Positions 8,897-19,155 of a stretch of 64,000 nucleotides of DNA are shown here, piece by piece. The notes under the pieces were generated by a model. That model did not search any database. It saw nothing but the letters and a program-made list of their open reading frames with translations, and was not told the DNA's origin. How positions within the stretch are numbered: position 1 is the first letter of the stretch; the number at the start of each line of letters is the position of its first letter. The translations under genes were made by a program, and so were the position numbers. Source of the stretch: Pseudomonas ovata (GTDB lineage Bacteria > Pseudomonadota > Gammaproteobacteria > Pseudomonadales > Pseudomonadaceae); assembly GCF_003131185.1 (NCBI RefSeq), contig NZ_QFFU01000001.1:186001-250000 (forward strand), read 5' to 3'.

Positions 8897-9367
8897 ATGA
8901 GTAGTACAAGTTGCCCCTGCGGCAGCGGGGACCTGTTGCTGGCCTGCTGCGACCGTTACCACGGCGGCCTGCCGGCGCCCTGCGCCGAAAAACTGATGCG
9001 CTCGCGCTACAGCGCCTATGTGCTGGGGCGGGTGGATTACCTGCTGGCTACCACACTGCCGGCGCAGCAACCAGGCCTGGACCGCGAGGCGATTGCCCGG
9101 TGGAGCGCGCAGAGCACCTGGCTGGGGCTGGAGGTGGAAGACACCGAGGTGCTGGGCGGCAAGCCCGAGCATGCCTTCGTGACCTTCACCGCCCGCTGGC
9201 ATGACGAAAGCGGCGAACACAGCCACCGCGAACGCTCGGCCTTCGTGCAGAGCCAGGGGCGCTGGTACTTCATCGACCCCACGGTCGCGTTCAAGGCCGG
9301 GCGCAACGATACCTGCCCGTGCGGCAGCGAACAGAAGTTCAAGAAGTGCTGCGCGGGGTATGTCTGA
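8897..9367 (+). CDS. ychJ: UPF0225/YchJ family SEC-C motif protein
   Basis: This 156-residue protein has SEC-C zinc-binding motifs at both ends: [13 protein letters not shown] near the N-terminus and [13 protein letters not shown] at the C-terminus. The NTF2-like central domain typical of YchJ lies between them. Length and layout match the family. The SEC-C motif of SecA binds zinc and contacts SecB or ribosomes, but the role of YchJ is not established. It begins three bases after the preceding conserved gene and is followed by REP-like sequence. Confidence 0.88.
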   Translation: MSSTSCPCGSGDLLLACCDRYHGGLPAPCAEKLMRSRYSAYVLGRVDYLLATTLPAQQPGLDREAIARWSAQSTWLGLEVEDTEVLGGKPEHAFVTFTARWHDESGEHSHRERSAFVQSQGRWYFIDPTVAFKAGRNDTCPCGSEQKFKKCCAGYV

Positions 9368-9458
9368 CAGACCTGCGCCGCCGGTTCGTCAGCATTCGCG
9401 ACTGCTGATCGCTCCAATGGTTGTGCCGCGCCCAGACCCTGCGCACGCCACCTATCCC

Positions 9459-9518
9459 GTAGGAGCGACCAACGGTCGCGAAAGAGTCTCAGCATTCGCG
9501 TTCGCGACCGCTGCCCCT
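9459..9518. repeat. REP-type inverted pair
   Basis: The left arm GTAGGAGCGACCAACGGTCG continues into CGAA, and a degenerate right arm TTCGCGACCGCTGCCCCT lies about 20 bases on. The left arm is the same as that at 40091. It sits between the convergent ends of ychJ and a TonB receptor gene, the usual location for Pseudomonas REP doublets. A weaker related copy may precede it near 9390-9420. Confidence 0.65.
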
Positions 9519-9530
9519 GTCAGCCGGCGA

Positions 9531-11957
9531 TCAAAACTCCAGTTGGGCCGAGAACGTCACGGTGCGTGGGTCGCCCAGGTAACTGCTGTTGAGCCAGTAC
9601 TCCTTATTGGTCAGGTTGCTGACATTCATGCGCAAGGTCAGGTCGTTCTGTGAAATGTTCATCCGGTAGCGGGCGCCGGCGTCGAAGGTGGTGAAGGCCG
9701 GCAGGTCATAGTCATTGGCCAGATCGGTGTACTGCTTGCCGGTGTAGAACGCGCCACCGGTCAGGGCCAGGCCCGGCACCGGATTGAGGTCGTATTCGGC
9801 ATACACCTTGGCCAGTTGCTTGGCGACATTGGTCGGCACATTGCCGTCGTTGGCGGCCACGCCGGTTTTCTTCACCTGCGGATCGAGCAAGGTAAAACCG
9901 CCCACCACGGTCAGCTCAGGCAGCACCTTGCCGGTCACGCTGAATTCCAGGCCGTTGTTCTCCTGGCGACCATCGACCACATAGACGTTACCGCCGGTGG
10001 TGTAGCCGTTGGGCTTCTCGATATTGAACAGCGCCAGGGTCAGCAGGGTTTCACCGAACGTGGCCTTGGCGCCGATTTCATACTGTTCGCTGACTTGCGG
10101 GGCAAAGGTCTGGCCGGCATTGGCCGTGCCGCTGGGCGCCACGCCGCCGGACTGCAGGCCTTCGATGTAGGTCACGTAGGTGGTCAGCCAGGGCACTGGC
10201 TTGTAGATCAGCGAGAGGCTGGGCGAGGTCTCGCTCTGGTCATAGCGCGTCTCGGTCTCGGGGCTGCCGAAGGCCCGGGCGTAGACGAACTCGTTGGCGT
10301 AGGTCTTGATCCGGGTATGGGTCACGCCAAGGATGGTCGACCATTGCTCGTTGAAGGTGATGACATCGCCGATCAAAAAGTTGTTGGTCTCGGTGACATT
10401 GGCCAGGCGCTGGTCACCATGGCCGATGGAGTAGGACGGCTTGCCGACCTGCGGCCGCTCGCTCAGCGGGATTTCACCGACTGGCGAGACGTATTGCGGG
10501 CCCGGGTACGGAATGTGGTCTTCGTACTGGCGCTGGCGCGAAGTATTGCCCTGGTAACCGGCGGTCAGCTTGTGACCGATAAACCCGGTATCAAAGGCCG
10601 CATCCAGAAACAGGTAGCCGGTCTTCTCTTCGGTGTCGATGGGCGCGAAGGCGTACAACGGCTGCGAATAGCGGCCGGCACTGTAGACGGTCGGGCCGGT
10701 GTAGGCGTTCTTGCTGGTGTATTGCGTGGCATAGAACGCGCCGCGCAAGGTGAAGGTGTCGTCCAGGCGCCAGGTGCCGCGCACACCGGCCTTGTCGCTT
10801 TCGAAGTCGGAGTACGACCATTTCTGGCTGTACAGCTCGTCGTTCTTCAATGACGCAGCGCTGGGGCGAAACGCTTCATTGCCGAAATACCAGTAGCTGC
10901 TCAGGCCACGCTGTTCGGTTTTCTTGTGCGAGGCATCGAACTGCAGCAGCAGGTCGTCGGTGACGTTCCAGTCCAGCGCCACCGAAAGCATTTCGCGGCG
11001 GCGCTTGTTCATGTCGATGGCGGTCTCGCCGTCCTGGGTCAGGACGTTGACGCGGTAGGCAAACCGGCCCTCAGGGTCGATCGGGCCGCCGAAATCACCG
11101 TGCAGGTAATAGTTGTCGCCACCGGCATTGCCCAGGGTCACGCTGTTGTAGCGCTCGTAGGTCGGGCGCTTGAGCACGTAGTTGACCAGCCCGCCCGGTG
11201 AGGCCGGGCCATACAGGAAGCCGCTCAAGCCGGTGATGATTTCCACCTGCTCCTGCTCTTCGAGGTAATTGTTGCCGTCGGCGCCATTGGTGAAGCGCAG
11301 GCCGTCATTGGCGATATTCAGGCTGCCGGCGCTGCTGAAGCCGCGCATGTTCACGGCACTGGCGTAGCCTGCGCTGGTGGGCGAGTACATCTGGGTGAAC
11401 GGGTTGTGCTTGATCACATCGTCCAGCGAGGTGGCCTGGATGTTCTTGAGCATGGCCTGGGGCATGACGCTCATCGAATACGGTGTGTCCTGCAGCTTCA
11501 TGCTGCCCAGCGCGCCGACGTTGCTGACATTCTCGCTGCGATAGCCCGCCGCCTCGCTGCCTTCACGGGCCGTGGCGCTGGCATTGATGTTCACATCCGA
11601 AAGGTTGATCGCGCCGCTTTCGATCGCCATCAGCGTGTAGGTCCCGGCGCCGCTCTGCACCAGTTGCAGGCCGGTGCCGCGCAACGCCTCGCGCAAGGCA
11701 GACGGCGCATCGTACTGGCCACGCACTTGCGCACTGCGCTTGCCGGCCACCAGCGCAGGGTCCAGGCTCAGGGCCAGGCCGCCCTGGCTGGCAATCTGGT
11801 TCAGGGTGCCGGCCAGGGCACCGGCCGGCAGGTCATAGGCGCTGACACCGCTTGCCTGGCTGGCCGCCATCAGGGCGGGGCTGGCCAACGGCGTACCAAG
11901 GGCAATGGCGACGGCCAGCAGGCCGGGCCGTAATACGGTGTCGAGAGAGCGGGACAT
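9531..11957 (-). CDS. TonB-dependent siderophore receptor with STN signalling domain
   Basis: This 808-residue outer-membrane receptor should import a ferric siderophore with TonB energy. A signal peptide (about residues 1-32) is followed by a secretin/TonB short N-terminal domain (about 38-115), used in transducer receptors to contact a FecR-type anti-sigma factor. A plug (about 145-265, with GFLYGPASPGG) and a beta-barrel ending in aromatic LEF complete it. GGAG lies 8 bases before the ATG at 11957. Unlike the receptor at 21227, no sigma/anti-sigma pair lies beside it and I see no good Fur box upstream. The ligand cannot be named from sequence. Confidence 0.9.
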   Translation of the reverse strand: MSRSLDTVLRPGLLAVAIALGTPLASPALMAASQASGVSAYDLPAGALAGTLNQIASQGGLALSLDPALVAGKRSAQVRGQYDAPSALREALRGTGLQLVQSGAGTYTLMAIESGAINLSDVNINASATAREGSEAAGYRSENVSNVGALGSMKLQDTPYSMSVMPQAMLKNIQATSLDDVIKHNPFTQMYSPTSAGYASAVNMRGFSSAGSLNIANDGLRFTNGADGNNYLEEQEQVEIITGLSGFLYGPASPGGLVNYVLKRPTYERYNSVTLGNAGGDNYYLHGDFGGPIDPEGRFAYRVNVLTQDGETAIDMNKRRREMLSVALDWNVTDDLLLQFDASHKKTEQRGLSSYWYFGNEAFRPSAASLKNDELYSQKWSYSDFESDKAGVRGTWRLDDTFTLRGAFYATQYTSKNAYTGPTVYSAGRYSQPLYAFAPIDTEEKTGYLFLDAAFDTGFIGHKLTAGYQGNTSRQRQYEDHIPYPGPQYVSPVGEIPLSERPQVGKPSYSIGHGDQRLANVTETNNFLIGDVITFNEQWSTILGVTHTRIKTYANEFVYARAFGSPETETRYDQSETSPSLSLIYKPVPWLTTYVTYIEGLQSGGVAPSGTANAGQTFAPQVSEQYEIGAKATFGETLLTLALFNIEKPNGYTTGGNVYVVDGRQENNGLEFSVTGKVLPELTVVGGFTLLDPQVKKTGVAANDGNVPTNVAKQLAKVYAEYDLNPVPGLALTGGAFYTGKQYTDLANDYDLPAFTTFDAGARYRMNISQNDLTLRMNVSNLTNKEYWLNSSYLGDPRTVTFSAQLEF

Positions 11958-12053
11958 GGAGCAACTCCGGTCGGGAATACAGGTCGATGTCCCCTAGCCG
12001 GATGAAAAGCGAAAAGTGACAGGGCCGGTGCAATATTTTCTGGCCTGTTGTTT

Positions 12054-12593
12054 TCAGCGCAACTTGAGATGCGAAGTGTCCGGCGGCGGACCGGCCGGTG
12101 GCCTCTTCGCCTGGCCCATGTCACTGCCGGCCGGTGCCAGGCTCAGGCCGGTCAGGTCCAGCCGTGGCGCCTGGGGCGCAGGCCTGGGGTCCTGCATCGG
12201 GCTGCCGACCTCGGCCAGCGACAGGTCCGGGGCATCGACGGCAGCGAACGCGGCCATATAGTTGTCGCGCGGCACCACTTGCAACCGTCCGTCGGCCGGC
12301 CTGGCCTTTTTCAGCCACGTGGGTGCGTCCGGCGGCGGCGCCAGCTCCACTTCTTCTATGTGTGGCGGCATCTCGAGCATCTCGACCAAAGCACCGGCAC
12401 GCGCCAGGGTGGAACGGTATTTTTCCGCCGCCTGGGCATCAAGATTGTTCTTGAGCACCAGCCGGCGCCCGGAAAACAGCAGGGTCATGCGCTGGGCATC
12501 GGCCTGGAACAACCGGGCCAGGTTGGCTTTGACATTATCGGGCTGGGCGCCTTCGAGCACCTGACCGCTGAAGACGATCTCGTAAAAGGGCAT
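12054..12593 (-). CDS. Conserved hypothetical protein
   Basis: This 179-residue cytoplasmic protein has no signal or membrane segment. The first 80 residues look folded: MPFYEIVFSGQVLEG, then a predicted helix containing NLARLFQAD and the strand RRLVLKNNLD. They resemble a small RRM- or ferredoxin-like alpha/beta module seen in uncharacterised Pseudomonas proteins. The second half is proline-rich and probably disordered (RPAPQAPRLDLTG, PPAGPPPD). The ATG at 12593 was chosen over an in-frame GTG three codons upstream. I do not recognise a function. Confidence 0.65.
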   Translation of the reverse strand: MPFYEIVFSGQVLEGAQPDNVKANLARLFQADAQRMTLLFSGRRLVLKNNLDAQAAEKYRSTLARAGALVEMLEMPPHIEEVELAPPPDAPTWLKKARPADGRLQVVPRDNYMAAFAAVDAPDLSLAEVGSPMQDPRPAPQAPRLDLTGLSLAPAGSDMGQAKRPPAGPPPDTSHLKLR

Positions 12594-12706
12594 TATGGGC
12601 ACTCTTCACCATGTGGCCCGAGTATGGCGCAGCGTCAATCGCAGCGACAAGCCGAGGGGCTGGACGGTCCATCCCCTTGCCACCGATGTCGTGAACGGAG
12701 CGCACC

Positions 12707-13207
12707 ATGACCACTCAACACCCCATGCACAGAACCCTGATGATCGTCTTTTTGCTGTGCGGGCTCAGCGGGTGCTCCAGCTGGTGGGGCGCATCGGCCT
12801 ATCAGCCGCCGCATGTGCGCCTGCTCAAGGTCGAGGCGGTCAAGATTCGCCTGCTGCAACAGGACCTGCGCCTGTATTTCGAGATCGACAACCCCAATGA
12901 CACTCGCCTGCTGGTGCGCAGCCTGCGCTACACGGTGGAGCTCGACGGCATGCCGCTGATCGACGACAAGGTCAGCGACTGGTTTTTTGTCGCCGGCAAC
13001 AGCCATGAAGTGCTGGTGGTGCCGGTGCGCACCAACCTGTGGCGCTACGCCAAGCCCATTGCCCAGCGCCTCAAGCACCGCGACCGGCCGATCCCCTACC
13101 GGCTCGAAGGCAAGCTCAAGACCGGCCTGCTGTTCAGGGACAGCGTGCGTATTGGCTTCAATGGCGAGATACTACCCGCCGATTCAATGACGGAGTACCC
13201 CAGATGA
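12707..13207 (+). CDS. LEA14-like (WHy domain) lipoprotein
   Basis: This 166-residue protein has a lipoprotein signal (LLCGLSGC, lipid on Cys near residue 23). A single LEA type 2/WHy-like domain follows, recognisable by [20 protein letters not shown] and the later strand [11 protein letters not shown]. Such proteins are small periplasmic or envelope lipoproteins with suspected stress-protection roles; no activity is established. It overlaps the next gene by ATGA, so translation is likely coupled to the small SEC-C protein. Confidence 0.82.
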   Translation: MTTQHPMHRTLMIVFLLCGLSGCSSWWGASAYQPPHVRLLKVEAVKIRLLQQDLRLYFEIDNPNDTRLLVRSLRYTVELDGMPLIDDKVSDWFFVAGNSHEVLVVPVRTNLWRYAKPIAQRLKHRDRPIPYRLEGKLKTGLLFRDSVRIGFNGEILPADSMTEYPR

Positions 13208-13407
13208 ACCAGCCCCATGTCCATGGCCCTGACTGCAACCACGACCATGATCATGACCATCACGCCCATGATCACGGTCATGTCCATGGTCCGCACTGCA
13301 ACCACGCCCCTCAGGAGCCGGTGCGCAACACCCTGAAGGATGTCGGTCGCAACGACCCGTGCCCGTGCGGCAGCGACAAGAAGTTCAAGAAGTGCCACGG
13401 CGCCTGA
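13204..13407 (+). CDS. Histidine-rich SEC-C motif protein
   Basis: This is a 67-residue protein. Its first half is a dense metal-binding tract of His, Asp and Cys ([20 protein letters not shown], then another HVHGPHCNH). The second half ends in a SEC-C motif, [17 protein letters not shown]. The combination suggests binding of zinc or another transition metal, possibly storage or delivery, but this is inference. The ATG overlaps the stop of the LEA14-like lipoprotein gene. A terminator follows immediately. Confidence 0.8.
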   Translation: MNQPHVHGPDCNHDHDHDHHAHDHGHVHGPHCNHAPQEPVRNTLKDVGRNDPCPCGSDKKFKKCHGA

Positions 13408-13429
13408 TACAACGCCTCGCTTCACGTCA

Positions 13430-13453
13430 ACGGCCTGCCTTGCAGGCCGTTTT
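13430..13453 (+). terminator. Rho-independent terminator
   Basis: ACGGCCTGC and GCAGGCCGT form a 9-bp stem with a 3-nt loop, followed by TTTC, just after the His-rich SEC-C gene. Confidence 0.75.
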
Positions 13454-13573
13454 CATGCGTGGGTAATGCCTTGGGAAATATTCCGCAATAAACCTCGCCT
13501 GCGCGCTTGCGCGTCGCCAGCCTGCTCTCTAACGTAGCGACCTTTGCAGTTGCCTCGTCGCCGGAGTTTCGCC

Positions 13574-16051
13574 ATGGCCTCGCCCGCCTCGTTTCATGCC
13601 TTTTCCCGTTTTGGTACCGCCGCCCTGGCCACCACTTTTCTGGGCCTTGCCGGCTGCCAGTTGGGCGGTGGCGATGCCTCGACCCTGTTGCCTGACGCTG
13701 GCACCTTTGCGGTCAAGGGGCTGGCACAGAACGTCTCGGTAAGGCGTAACCCGCAGGGCATGGCACTGATTGAAAGCAGCTCGTTCCATGACGCGCTGTT
13801 TACCCTGGGCTACGTGCATGCCGGCGACCGCATCGGGCAGATGCTGCATATGCGTTTGCTGGCCCAGGGGCGACTGGCCGAGGTGGCGGGTGCCGAGGCG
13901 TTGCCGGTCGACCGGCTGATGCGCGCGGCCAACCTCAAGCGCAGTGCCAGTGAGCTGTACAAGGCCTCGTCGCCGCGCCTGCAGCGGTTCTTCGAAGTCT
14001 ATGCCCGCGGCGTCAACGCCTATCTGTTCCGCTACCGCGACAAGCTGCCGGGCGACCTGGCCAGTGCCGGCATGCGCCTGGAGTACTGGCAGCCTGAGGA
14101 TTCGGCGCTGATCTTCAGCCTGCTGAGCTTCAATCTGTCGGTCAACCTGCAACAGGAACTGGCCGCCCTGGCCCTCAACCAGAAAGTCGGCGCCGACCGG
14201 CTCGCCTGGCTGCTGCCGACCTACCCCGACGAGGCCTTGCCGGTGGCCGAGGCCGAAAAGCTCAAGGGCCTGAGCCTGGCCGGGCAAGCATCGGCGCTCA
14301 ACGACCTGAACAAGGTGGCGATGCAACTGGCGGACTTCAACCTGCTGGGCGCTGCCGCTTCAAGTAACTGGGCGCTGGCGCCGCCACGCACCCGCAGCGG
14401 CGTCAGCCTGCTGGCCGGCGAGATGCAGGTGCCGGCCGGCCCCGCCTCGGCCTGGAGCCTGGTGCAGATTCGCGCACCCAAGTACCAGGTGTCCGGCGTG
14501 ACCCTGGCCGGCATGCCGCTGTTTCTCAGCGGTTTCAACGGCAAGCTGGCCTGGAGCATGGGCAACCTCAAGGGCGACAACCAGGACCTGTTTCTGGAAA
14601 AGCTCGGCCGCGACAACAATCGCCTGATGTACCAGGCCGACGGCAAGTGGCTGCCAGCGGCCAGTCATCAGGAAACCTTCCTGGTCAAGGGCGGCCAGCC
14701 GGTGCGCGAGACCGTCTATGCCACCCGCCACGGCACCTTGCTCGACGCCGGCCAGTCGGCCAATGCGCTGGGCCTGGCGCTGCAGATGCCGGACTTCAAG
14801 GACGACAAGAGCCTGGACGCGTTCTTCGATCTGTCGCGGGCCGGCACAGTCGACAAAGGCTTCGACAGCACCCGCGAGATCCGCGCCATCGGCCTGAACA
14901 TGGTGTTTGCCACCGCCTCCAATATTGCCTGGCAGGTGACCGGTCGTTACCCGAACCGCCGCGATGGCCAGGGCCTGGTGCCGTCACCGGGCTGGGACAG
15001 CCGTTACGACTGGGACGGCTTTGCCGACGCCATGCTGCACCCCTACGACCAGGACCCGCGCCAGGGCTGGCTGGGCACCGCCAATAACCGCGTGATCCCC
15101 AAGGGCTATGGCATGCAGCTGTCCAACACCTGGGGCTACCCGGAACGCGCCGAACGCCTGGCCGAAGTGGCCGGCAACGGCAAGCATGACAGCCGCAGCA
15201 GCATTGCCCTGCAAAACGACCAGACCACGCCCCTGGCGGCAAAACTCAAGCAGATGTTCGAGGCGCCCGGCATGATCAAGCCGCTCAAGCAGGCCATCGA
15301 TGCCCTGCCCGAGACCGACCGCGCCAAGGCCCGCGAGGCCTACAGCCGGCTGATGGCCTTCGACGGCAAGCTGAGCGCCACCTCGGCCGATGCGGCGCTG
15401 TTCGAGCTGTTCCTGCAGCAGAGTGCGCAGCAGATCTTTGCCGATGAACTGGGCCCGACCGACAGCCCGGCCTGGCAGGCACTGGTGACCCAGGCCCGCT
15501 CGGCCTGGTCGCCGCAGGTCGATCACCTGCTGGGCCGCGAGGACAGCCCGTTCTGGAACGACACCCGCACCCCGCAGCAGGAAGACAAGCCAGCCATCCT
15601 GGCGCGCAGCCTGGCGGCCACGATCACTGCCGGCGAAAGCCGGTTGGGCCAGGACCGCAAGGCATGGCAATGGGGCAACCTGCATCGTCTGGACTGGACG
15701 CCCTCACGCGCCCCGTTGGCGCGTTATCTGGGCGACGACGGCAACTTTGCGCGTGGGGCGGCGGTGCCGATCGGTGGCGACAACACCACGCTCAACGCCA
15801 CGCCAGTGGCCTGGGGCCAGGACTTTGACACACGACCGGTCGCCAGCCTGCGCATGCTGGTCGACTTCAGTCAGGCCGAGCCACTGCAGGCGCAGGTTTC
15901 CACCGGTCAGTCCGGCAACCCGGCCAGCCCCTACCACGCCAACAGTATCGAGGCCTGGTTCAAGGGCCAGTACACCACCCTGCCGTTGCAACAGCAGAAC
16001 TATGAGCGCGGCTACGGTAAACAGCGCCTGACCCTGACCCCGGAAAAATAA
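13574..16051 (+). CDS. Penicillin-acylase-family N-terminal nucleophile hydrolase (lipoprotein)
   Basis: This 825-residue precursor is of the penicillin amidase/acyl-homoserine-lactone acylase superfamily, which self-cleaves into alpha and beta chains. The likely new N-terminal Ser is about residue 264, in the context [10 protein letters not shown]. The alpha region has the typical [18 protein letters not shown], and the beta region has [11 protein letters not shown] and [10 protein letters not shown]. The N-terminus has a lipobox (FLGLAGC), so the enzyme is probably membrane-anchored on the periplasmic side, which is uncommon for the soluble acylases. The ATG at 13574 has GGAG 7 bases upstream. 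Substrate (beta-lactam, acyl-homoserine lactone or another amide) is undetermined. Confidence 0.9.
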   Translation: MASPASFHAFSRFGTAALATTFLGLAGCQLGGGDASTLLPDAGTFAVKGLAQNVSVRRNPQGMALIESSSFHDALFTLGYVHAGDRIGQMLHMRLLAQGRLAEVAGAEALPVDRLMRAANLKRSASELYKASSPRLQRFFEVYARGVNAYLFRYRDKLPGDLASAGMRLEYWQPEDSALIFSLLSFNLSVNLQQELAALALNQKVGADRLAWLLPTYPDEALPVAEAEKLKGLSLAGQASALNDLNKVAMQLADFNLLGAAASSNWALAPPRTRSGVSLLAGEMQVPAGPASAWSLVQIRAPKYQVSGVTLAGMPLFLSGFNGKLAWSMGNLKGDNQDLFLEKLGRDNNRLMYQADGKWLPAASHQETFLVKGGQPVRETVYATRHGTLLDAGQSANALGLALQMPDFKDDKSLDAFFDLSRAGTVDKGFDSTREIRAIGLNMVFATASNIAWQVTGRYPNRRDGQGLVPSPGWDSRYDWDGFADAMLHPYDQDPRQGWLGTANNRVIPKGYGMQLSNTWGYPERAERLAEVAGNGKHDSRSSIALQNDQTTPLAAKLKQMFEAPGMIKPLKQAIDALPETDRAKAREAYSRLMAFDGKLSATSADAALFELFLQQSAQQIFADELGPTDSPAWQALVTQARSAWSPQVDHLLGREDSPFWNDTRTPQQEDKPAILARSLAATITAGESRLGQDRKAWQWGNLHRLDWTPSRAPLARYLGDDGNFARGAAVPIGGDNTTLNATPVAWGQDFDTRPVASLRMLVDFSQAEPLQAQVSTGQSGNPASPYHANSIEAWFKGQYTTLPLQQQNYERGYGKQRLTLTPEK

Positions 16052-16179
16052 CCCGCACGGCCGCCTTGCACCTGCTGCGAGCGCGGCCGTATCGACCTTT
16101 TGGGGAACATCCATCCCCCTTTGCCGCTCTAACCGCCAGATCACTTATTCCACCCTGTGCCACTCGAGCCTACTCAGTC

Positions 16180-18714
16180 ATGGAACTGCTCAGCAGGATG
16201 AATACTGGCGAAGCCGCGCCCTGCACCTGGGATTTTCTTGCCCACGGCGGGGAAATGAGTGCGCTGTTGCAAAACGGTGCCTTGGCACATTCTCCCCTGG
16301 GCATGCCCGACCAGTGGCCGGCCAGCCTGAAAACCCTGATGAGCACCGTCTTGCCGGTGCAGGCGCAGATCGTGGTGTTCTGGGGCCCGGAGTATGTCGC
16401 GCTGTACAACGACGCGTATGCGCCGACCATCGGCAACAAGCACCCCGCCGCCCTCGGCCGGCCGGCCATCGAGCACTGGCGTGAACTGTGGGACGACCTG
16501 GAACCGCTGCTGCGCGGGGTACGCGAGACCGGCCAGACCTTTTCGGCAAAGGACCGGCCGTTCTATATCGAGCGCCATGGTCGCGGTGAAAACGTCTGGT
16601 TCGATGTGTCCTACTCGGCCGTGCGCGAAGCCGACGGCTCGGTGGGCGGCGTGCTGTGCATCGTCACCGAGACCACCGAGCGGGTGCAGTTCGAGCGGCG
16701 CCAGGCCTTTGCCCTGGAGCTGGGCAAGCTTTTGCCTTCGATCACCGCGCCCAGGCAGATGCAGACCCTGGTGCTCACACGGCTGTGCGAGGTGTTGGGC
16801 GATGCACAGGCCTTTCTGGTCGAGAGCGCCAGCGCCGATGACCGGCTTTCGCCTCACGCCCCTTCTGACACGCCTGAGCTGTGCCTGCCCTTGCAACTGG
16901 ATGCGCAACAACTGACGCCGTTGCTTGCAGGCAAAAGCGTACTTCAGGTGGCGCCTGAACAGGGCGTCAGCCTCGCACCCGCGTCACGCCTGCTGGTGCC
17001 GGTGCTGCGTCACGGCCAGCTTGAGGCGGTGCTTGATGTGCAGCGCAACCGCTCGACCGGCTTCGACAGCCACGAGGTCCTGCTGGCCGAGGAAGCCGCC
17101 AAGCTGGGCTGGCTGTGGATCGATCATGCCCGTGCCGAGGCAGCCTTGCGCACCAGTTCGGCGCAGTTGTCGGCGATGTTTGACCAGGCCGGCGCCGGCA
17201 TTGCTGTCTGTGACTCAAGCGGCGCCCTGGTGCGGGTCAATGATCAGTACTGCACCATCGTCGGCCGCCGCCGTGAGGACCTGCTCCAGCGGCCCATCGA
17301 AACCATCACCCACCCTGATGACGCCACGCTGCATACCCTGGCCGGCGGGCATAACCTCGACAACGCCACCCCTTTCGAAATCACCAAGCGCTATACCCGC
17401 CCCGACGGCCGCCTGGTCTGGGTACAGAACCACATCACGCCGCTGCATGATGACCAGCAACAATTCAATGGCTTGCTGTGCGTGTGCGTCGACATCAGTG
17501 CGCGCATCCAGGCCGAGCTTGAACTGCGCGAGCTCAATGACAGCCTTGAACAGCGTGTGGCCGCCAGCCTTGCCGAGCGCGAGCAGGCCATCGTGCAGTT
17601 GCACGAGTCGCGCAAGCTGGAAATGATCGGCCAGCTCAGCGGCGGCATGGCCCACGATTTCAACAATCTGCTGACCCCGATCATGGCTTCGCTGGAGCTG
17701 ATTCGCCGGCGCTCGCCTGACCCGCAGCACAGCCGCCTGATCGACGGCGCGTTGCAGGCGGCCGACCGGGCACGCATCCTGGTGGGTCGCCTGCTGACCT
17801 TCGGCCGGCGCCAGACCCTCAAGCCACAGGCCGTGGCCCTGCACAGCCTGATCAACAACATGAACGAACTGGTCGAGCGTTCGCTGGGGCCATTGTTCGA
17901 GGTGCTGATCGACATTCCCGAACAACTGCCAGCGGTGTTCGTCGACCCGCACCAACTGGAATTGTCAGTGCTCAACCTGGCCGTCAACGCCCGCGATGCG
18001 ATGGATGAGGGCGGGCAACTGAGCATCACCGCCGACCTGGCAGTCGTCAGCGACGGCCAGGTCAACGGCCTGGGCGCCGGTCACTATGTGCAACTGGTGG
18101 TGGCCGATAATGGCCGCGGCATGGACGAAGAAACCCTCAAGCACTGCGTCGAGCCGTTCTATTCGACCAAGGGCGTGGGCAAGGGCACGGGACTGGGCCT
18201 GTCGATGGTGCAGGGCCTGGCGCTGCAATCGGGCGGCGGCTTCGACATCACCTCGCAGGATGGCCAGGGCACGCAGGTGATGCTCTGGCTGCCGGTGACC
18301 GAAGCGGCTGTCGCCCGTGAAACCGACGCGCAGGCCAGCGCACCGGTCGCGCCCTGCCCCACGCATATTCTGCTGGTCGATGACGAAGACCTGGCGCGCT
18401 ACGCCACGGCCCTGCAACTGCGCGACCTGGGCTACCAGGTGACCGACACGGCCACGGCGCACAATGCCCTGCAGATGATCGAAGCCGGCCTGCGCCCCGA
18501 CCTGCTGATCACCGATCACCTCATGGCCAACAAGACCGGCGCGCAACTGGCCGTCGAAGTCCGCCAGTCGATACCGGACCTGCCGGTGTTGATCATCACC
18601 GGCTATGCCAACCTCAAGCCTGCGCAGTTGCAGGCATTTGAAGTGCTGGCCAAGCCGTTTCGCCGTGACGATATTGCGGCACGGGTGGCGCAGTTGATCG
18701 AGCGTTCGGTGTAG
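16180..18714 (+). CDS. Hybrid sensor histidine kinase/response regulator
   Basis: This is an 844-residue multidomain signalling protein without membrane helices. An N-terminal PAS-like module (about residues 10-165, WPASLKT and later VWFDVSYSAVRE) is followed by a GAF-like segment (about 175-320) and a second PAS/PAC (about 325-450). Then come a HisKA box with phospho-accepting His in GGMAHDFNNLLTPIM, an ATPase domain (NLAVNARDAM, DNGRGMDEE, GTGLGLSM) and a C-terminal receiver (LLVDDEDLARY, phospho-acceptor Asp in LLITDHLM, Lys in LAKPF). It stands alone, with no separate regulator. The start is uncertain: an ATG at 16198 is equally possible and the frame is open further upstream. Confidence 0.9.
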   Translation: MELLSRMNTGEAAPCTWDFLAHGGEMSALLQNGALAHSPLGMPDQWPASLKTLMSTVLPVQAQIVVFWGPEYVALYNDAYAPTIGNKHPAALGRPAIEHWRELWDDLEPLLRGVRETGQTFSAKDRPFYIERHGRGENVWFDVSYSAVREADGSVGGVLCIVTETTERVQFERRQAFALELGKLLPSITAPRQMQTLVLTRLCEVLGDAQAFLVESASADDRLSPHAPSDTPELCLPLQLDAQQLTPLLAGKSVLQVAPEQGVSLAPASRLLVPVLRHGQLEAVLDVQRNRSTGFDSHEVLLAEEAAKLGWLWIDHARAEAALRTSSAQLSAMFDQAGAGIAVCDSSGALVRVNDQYCTIVGRRREDLLQRPIETITHPDDATLHTLAGGHNLDNATPFEITKRYTRPDGRLVWVQNHITPLHDDQQQFNGLLCVCVDISARIQAELELRELNDSLEQRVAASLAEREQAIVQLHESRKLEMIGQLSGGMAHDFNNLLTPIMASLELIRRRSPDPQHSRLIDGALQAADRARILVGRLLTFGRRQTLKPQAVALHSLINNMNELVERSLGPLFEVLIDIPEQLPAVFVDPHQLELSVLNLAVNARDAMDEGGQLSITADLAVVSDGQVNGLGAGHYVQLVVADNGRGMDEETLKHCVEPFYSTKGVGKGTGLGLSMVQGLALQSGGGFDITSQDGQGTQVMLWLPVTEAAVARETDAQASAPVAPCPTHILLVDDEDLARYATALQLRDLGYQVTDTATAHNALQMIEAGLRPDLLITDHLMANKTGAQLAVEVRQSIPDLPVLIITGYANLKPAQLQAFEVLAKPFRRDDIAARVAQLIERSV

Positions 18715-18768
18715 TCGCCCTTCCCCTTCCATTGGCCGCTCGACACCGCGTGCGGCTCAAGAGGTTCC

Positions 18769-19155
18769 ATGGCCATTGCCATCTACTGCACCGCCATGAG
18801 CGATACCCCGCTGACACCTGATCAGCAAGCCGAAGCCACGGCCATCGCCGGGCGTTTCAGCAAGGATCGATCCATTGAGGATTATCTGGCCAGCGGCGAG
18901 GGCCTGAACTGGTCGTCGTTTGATCTGGATGTCAATGCCACCTACGACGCCGTGCACGACAAATACACGGTCCTGAGCGGTTCAAGCACGTTGCCCGACA
19001 ACACCGATGAGGCCACCTGGATCGGCGTGCAGCACTGGTGCCTGTGTTTGAGCCAGTTGCGCAACGCGTTGCCGGCCTGTGAGTGGCGCGTGGCGGTCGA
19101 GGACCATGTGATCGAGTGGGACGTCGCCCTGTCGGCCTACGACCCCGGCCGTTAA
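18769..19155 (+). CDS. Hypothetical protein, convergent with YezG-like gene
   Basis: This 128-residue acidic, tryptophan-containing protein has no signal or membrane segment. I do not recognise the family. It contains a run of likely beta-strands in the second half (WRVAVEDHVIEWDVALSAYD). AAGAGG lies 4 bases before the ATG at 18769; an internal ATG at 18796 (MSDTPLTPDQQ) is the alternative start and fits a more usual N-terminus. Its last four bases overlap the end of the convergent YezG-like gene, an arrangement that suggests the two are functionally linked or were acquired together. Confidence 0.6.
   Translation: MAIAIYCTAMSDTPLTPDQQAEATAIAGRFSKDRSIEDYLASGEGLNWSSFDLDVNATYDAVHDKYTVLSGSSTLPDNTDEATWIGVQHWCLCLSQLRNALPACEWRVAVEDHVIEWDVALSAYDPGR

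Noticed and set aside
11958..12053. Fur box for the TonB receptor at 9531
   Set aside because: The AT-rich part near 12030-12045 does not match the 7-1-7 pattern well.
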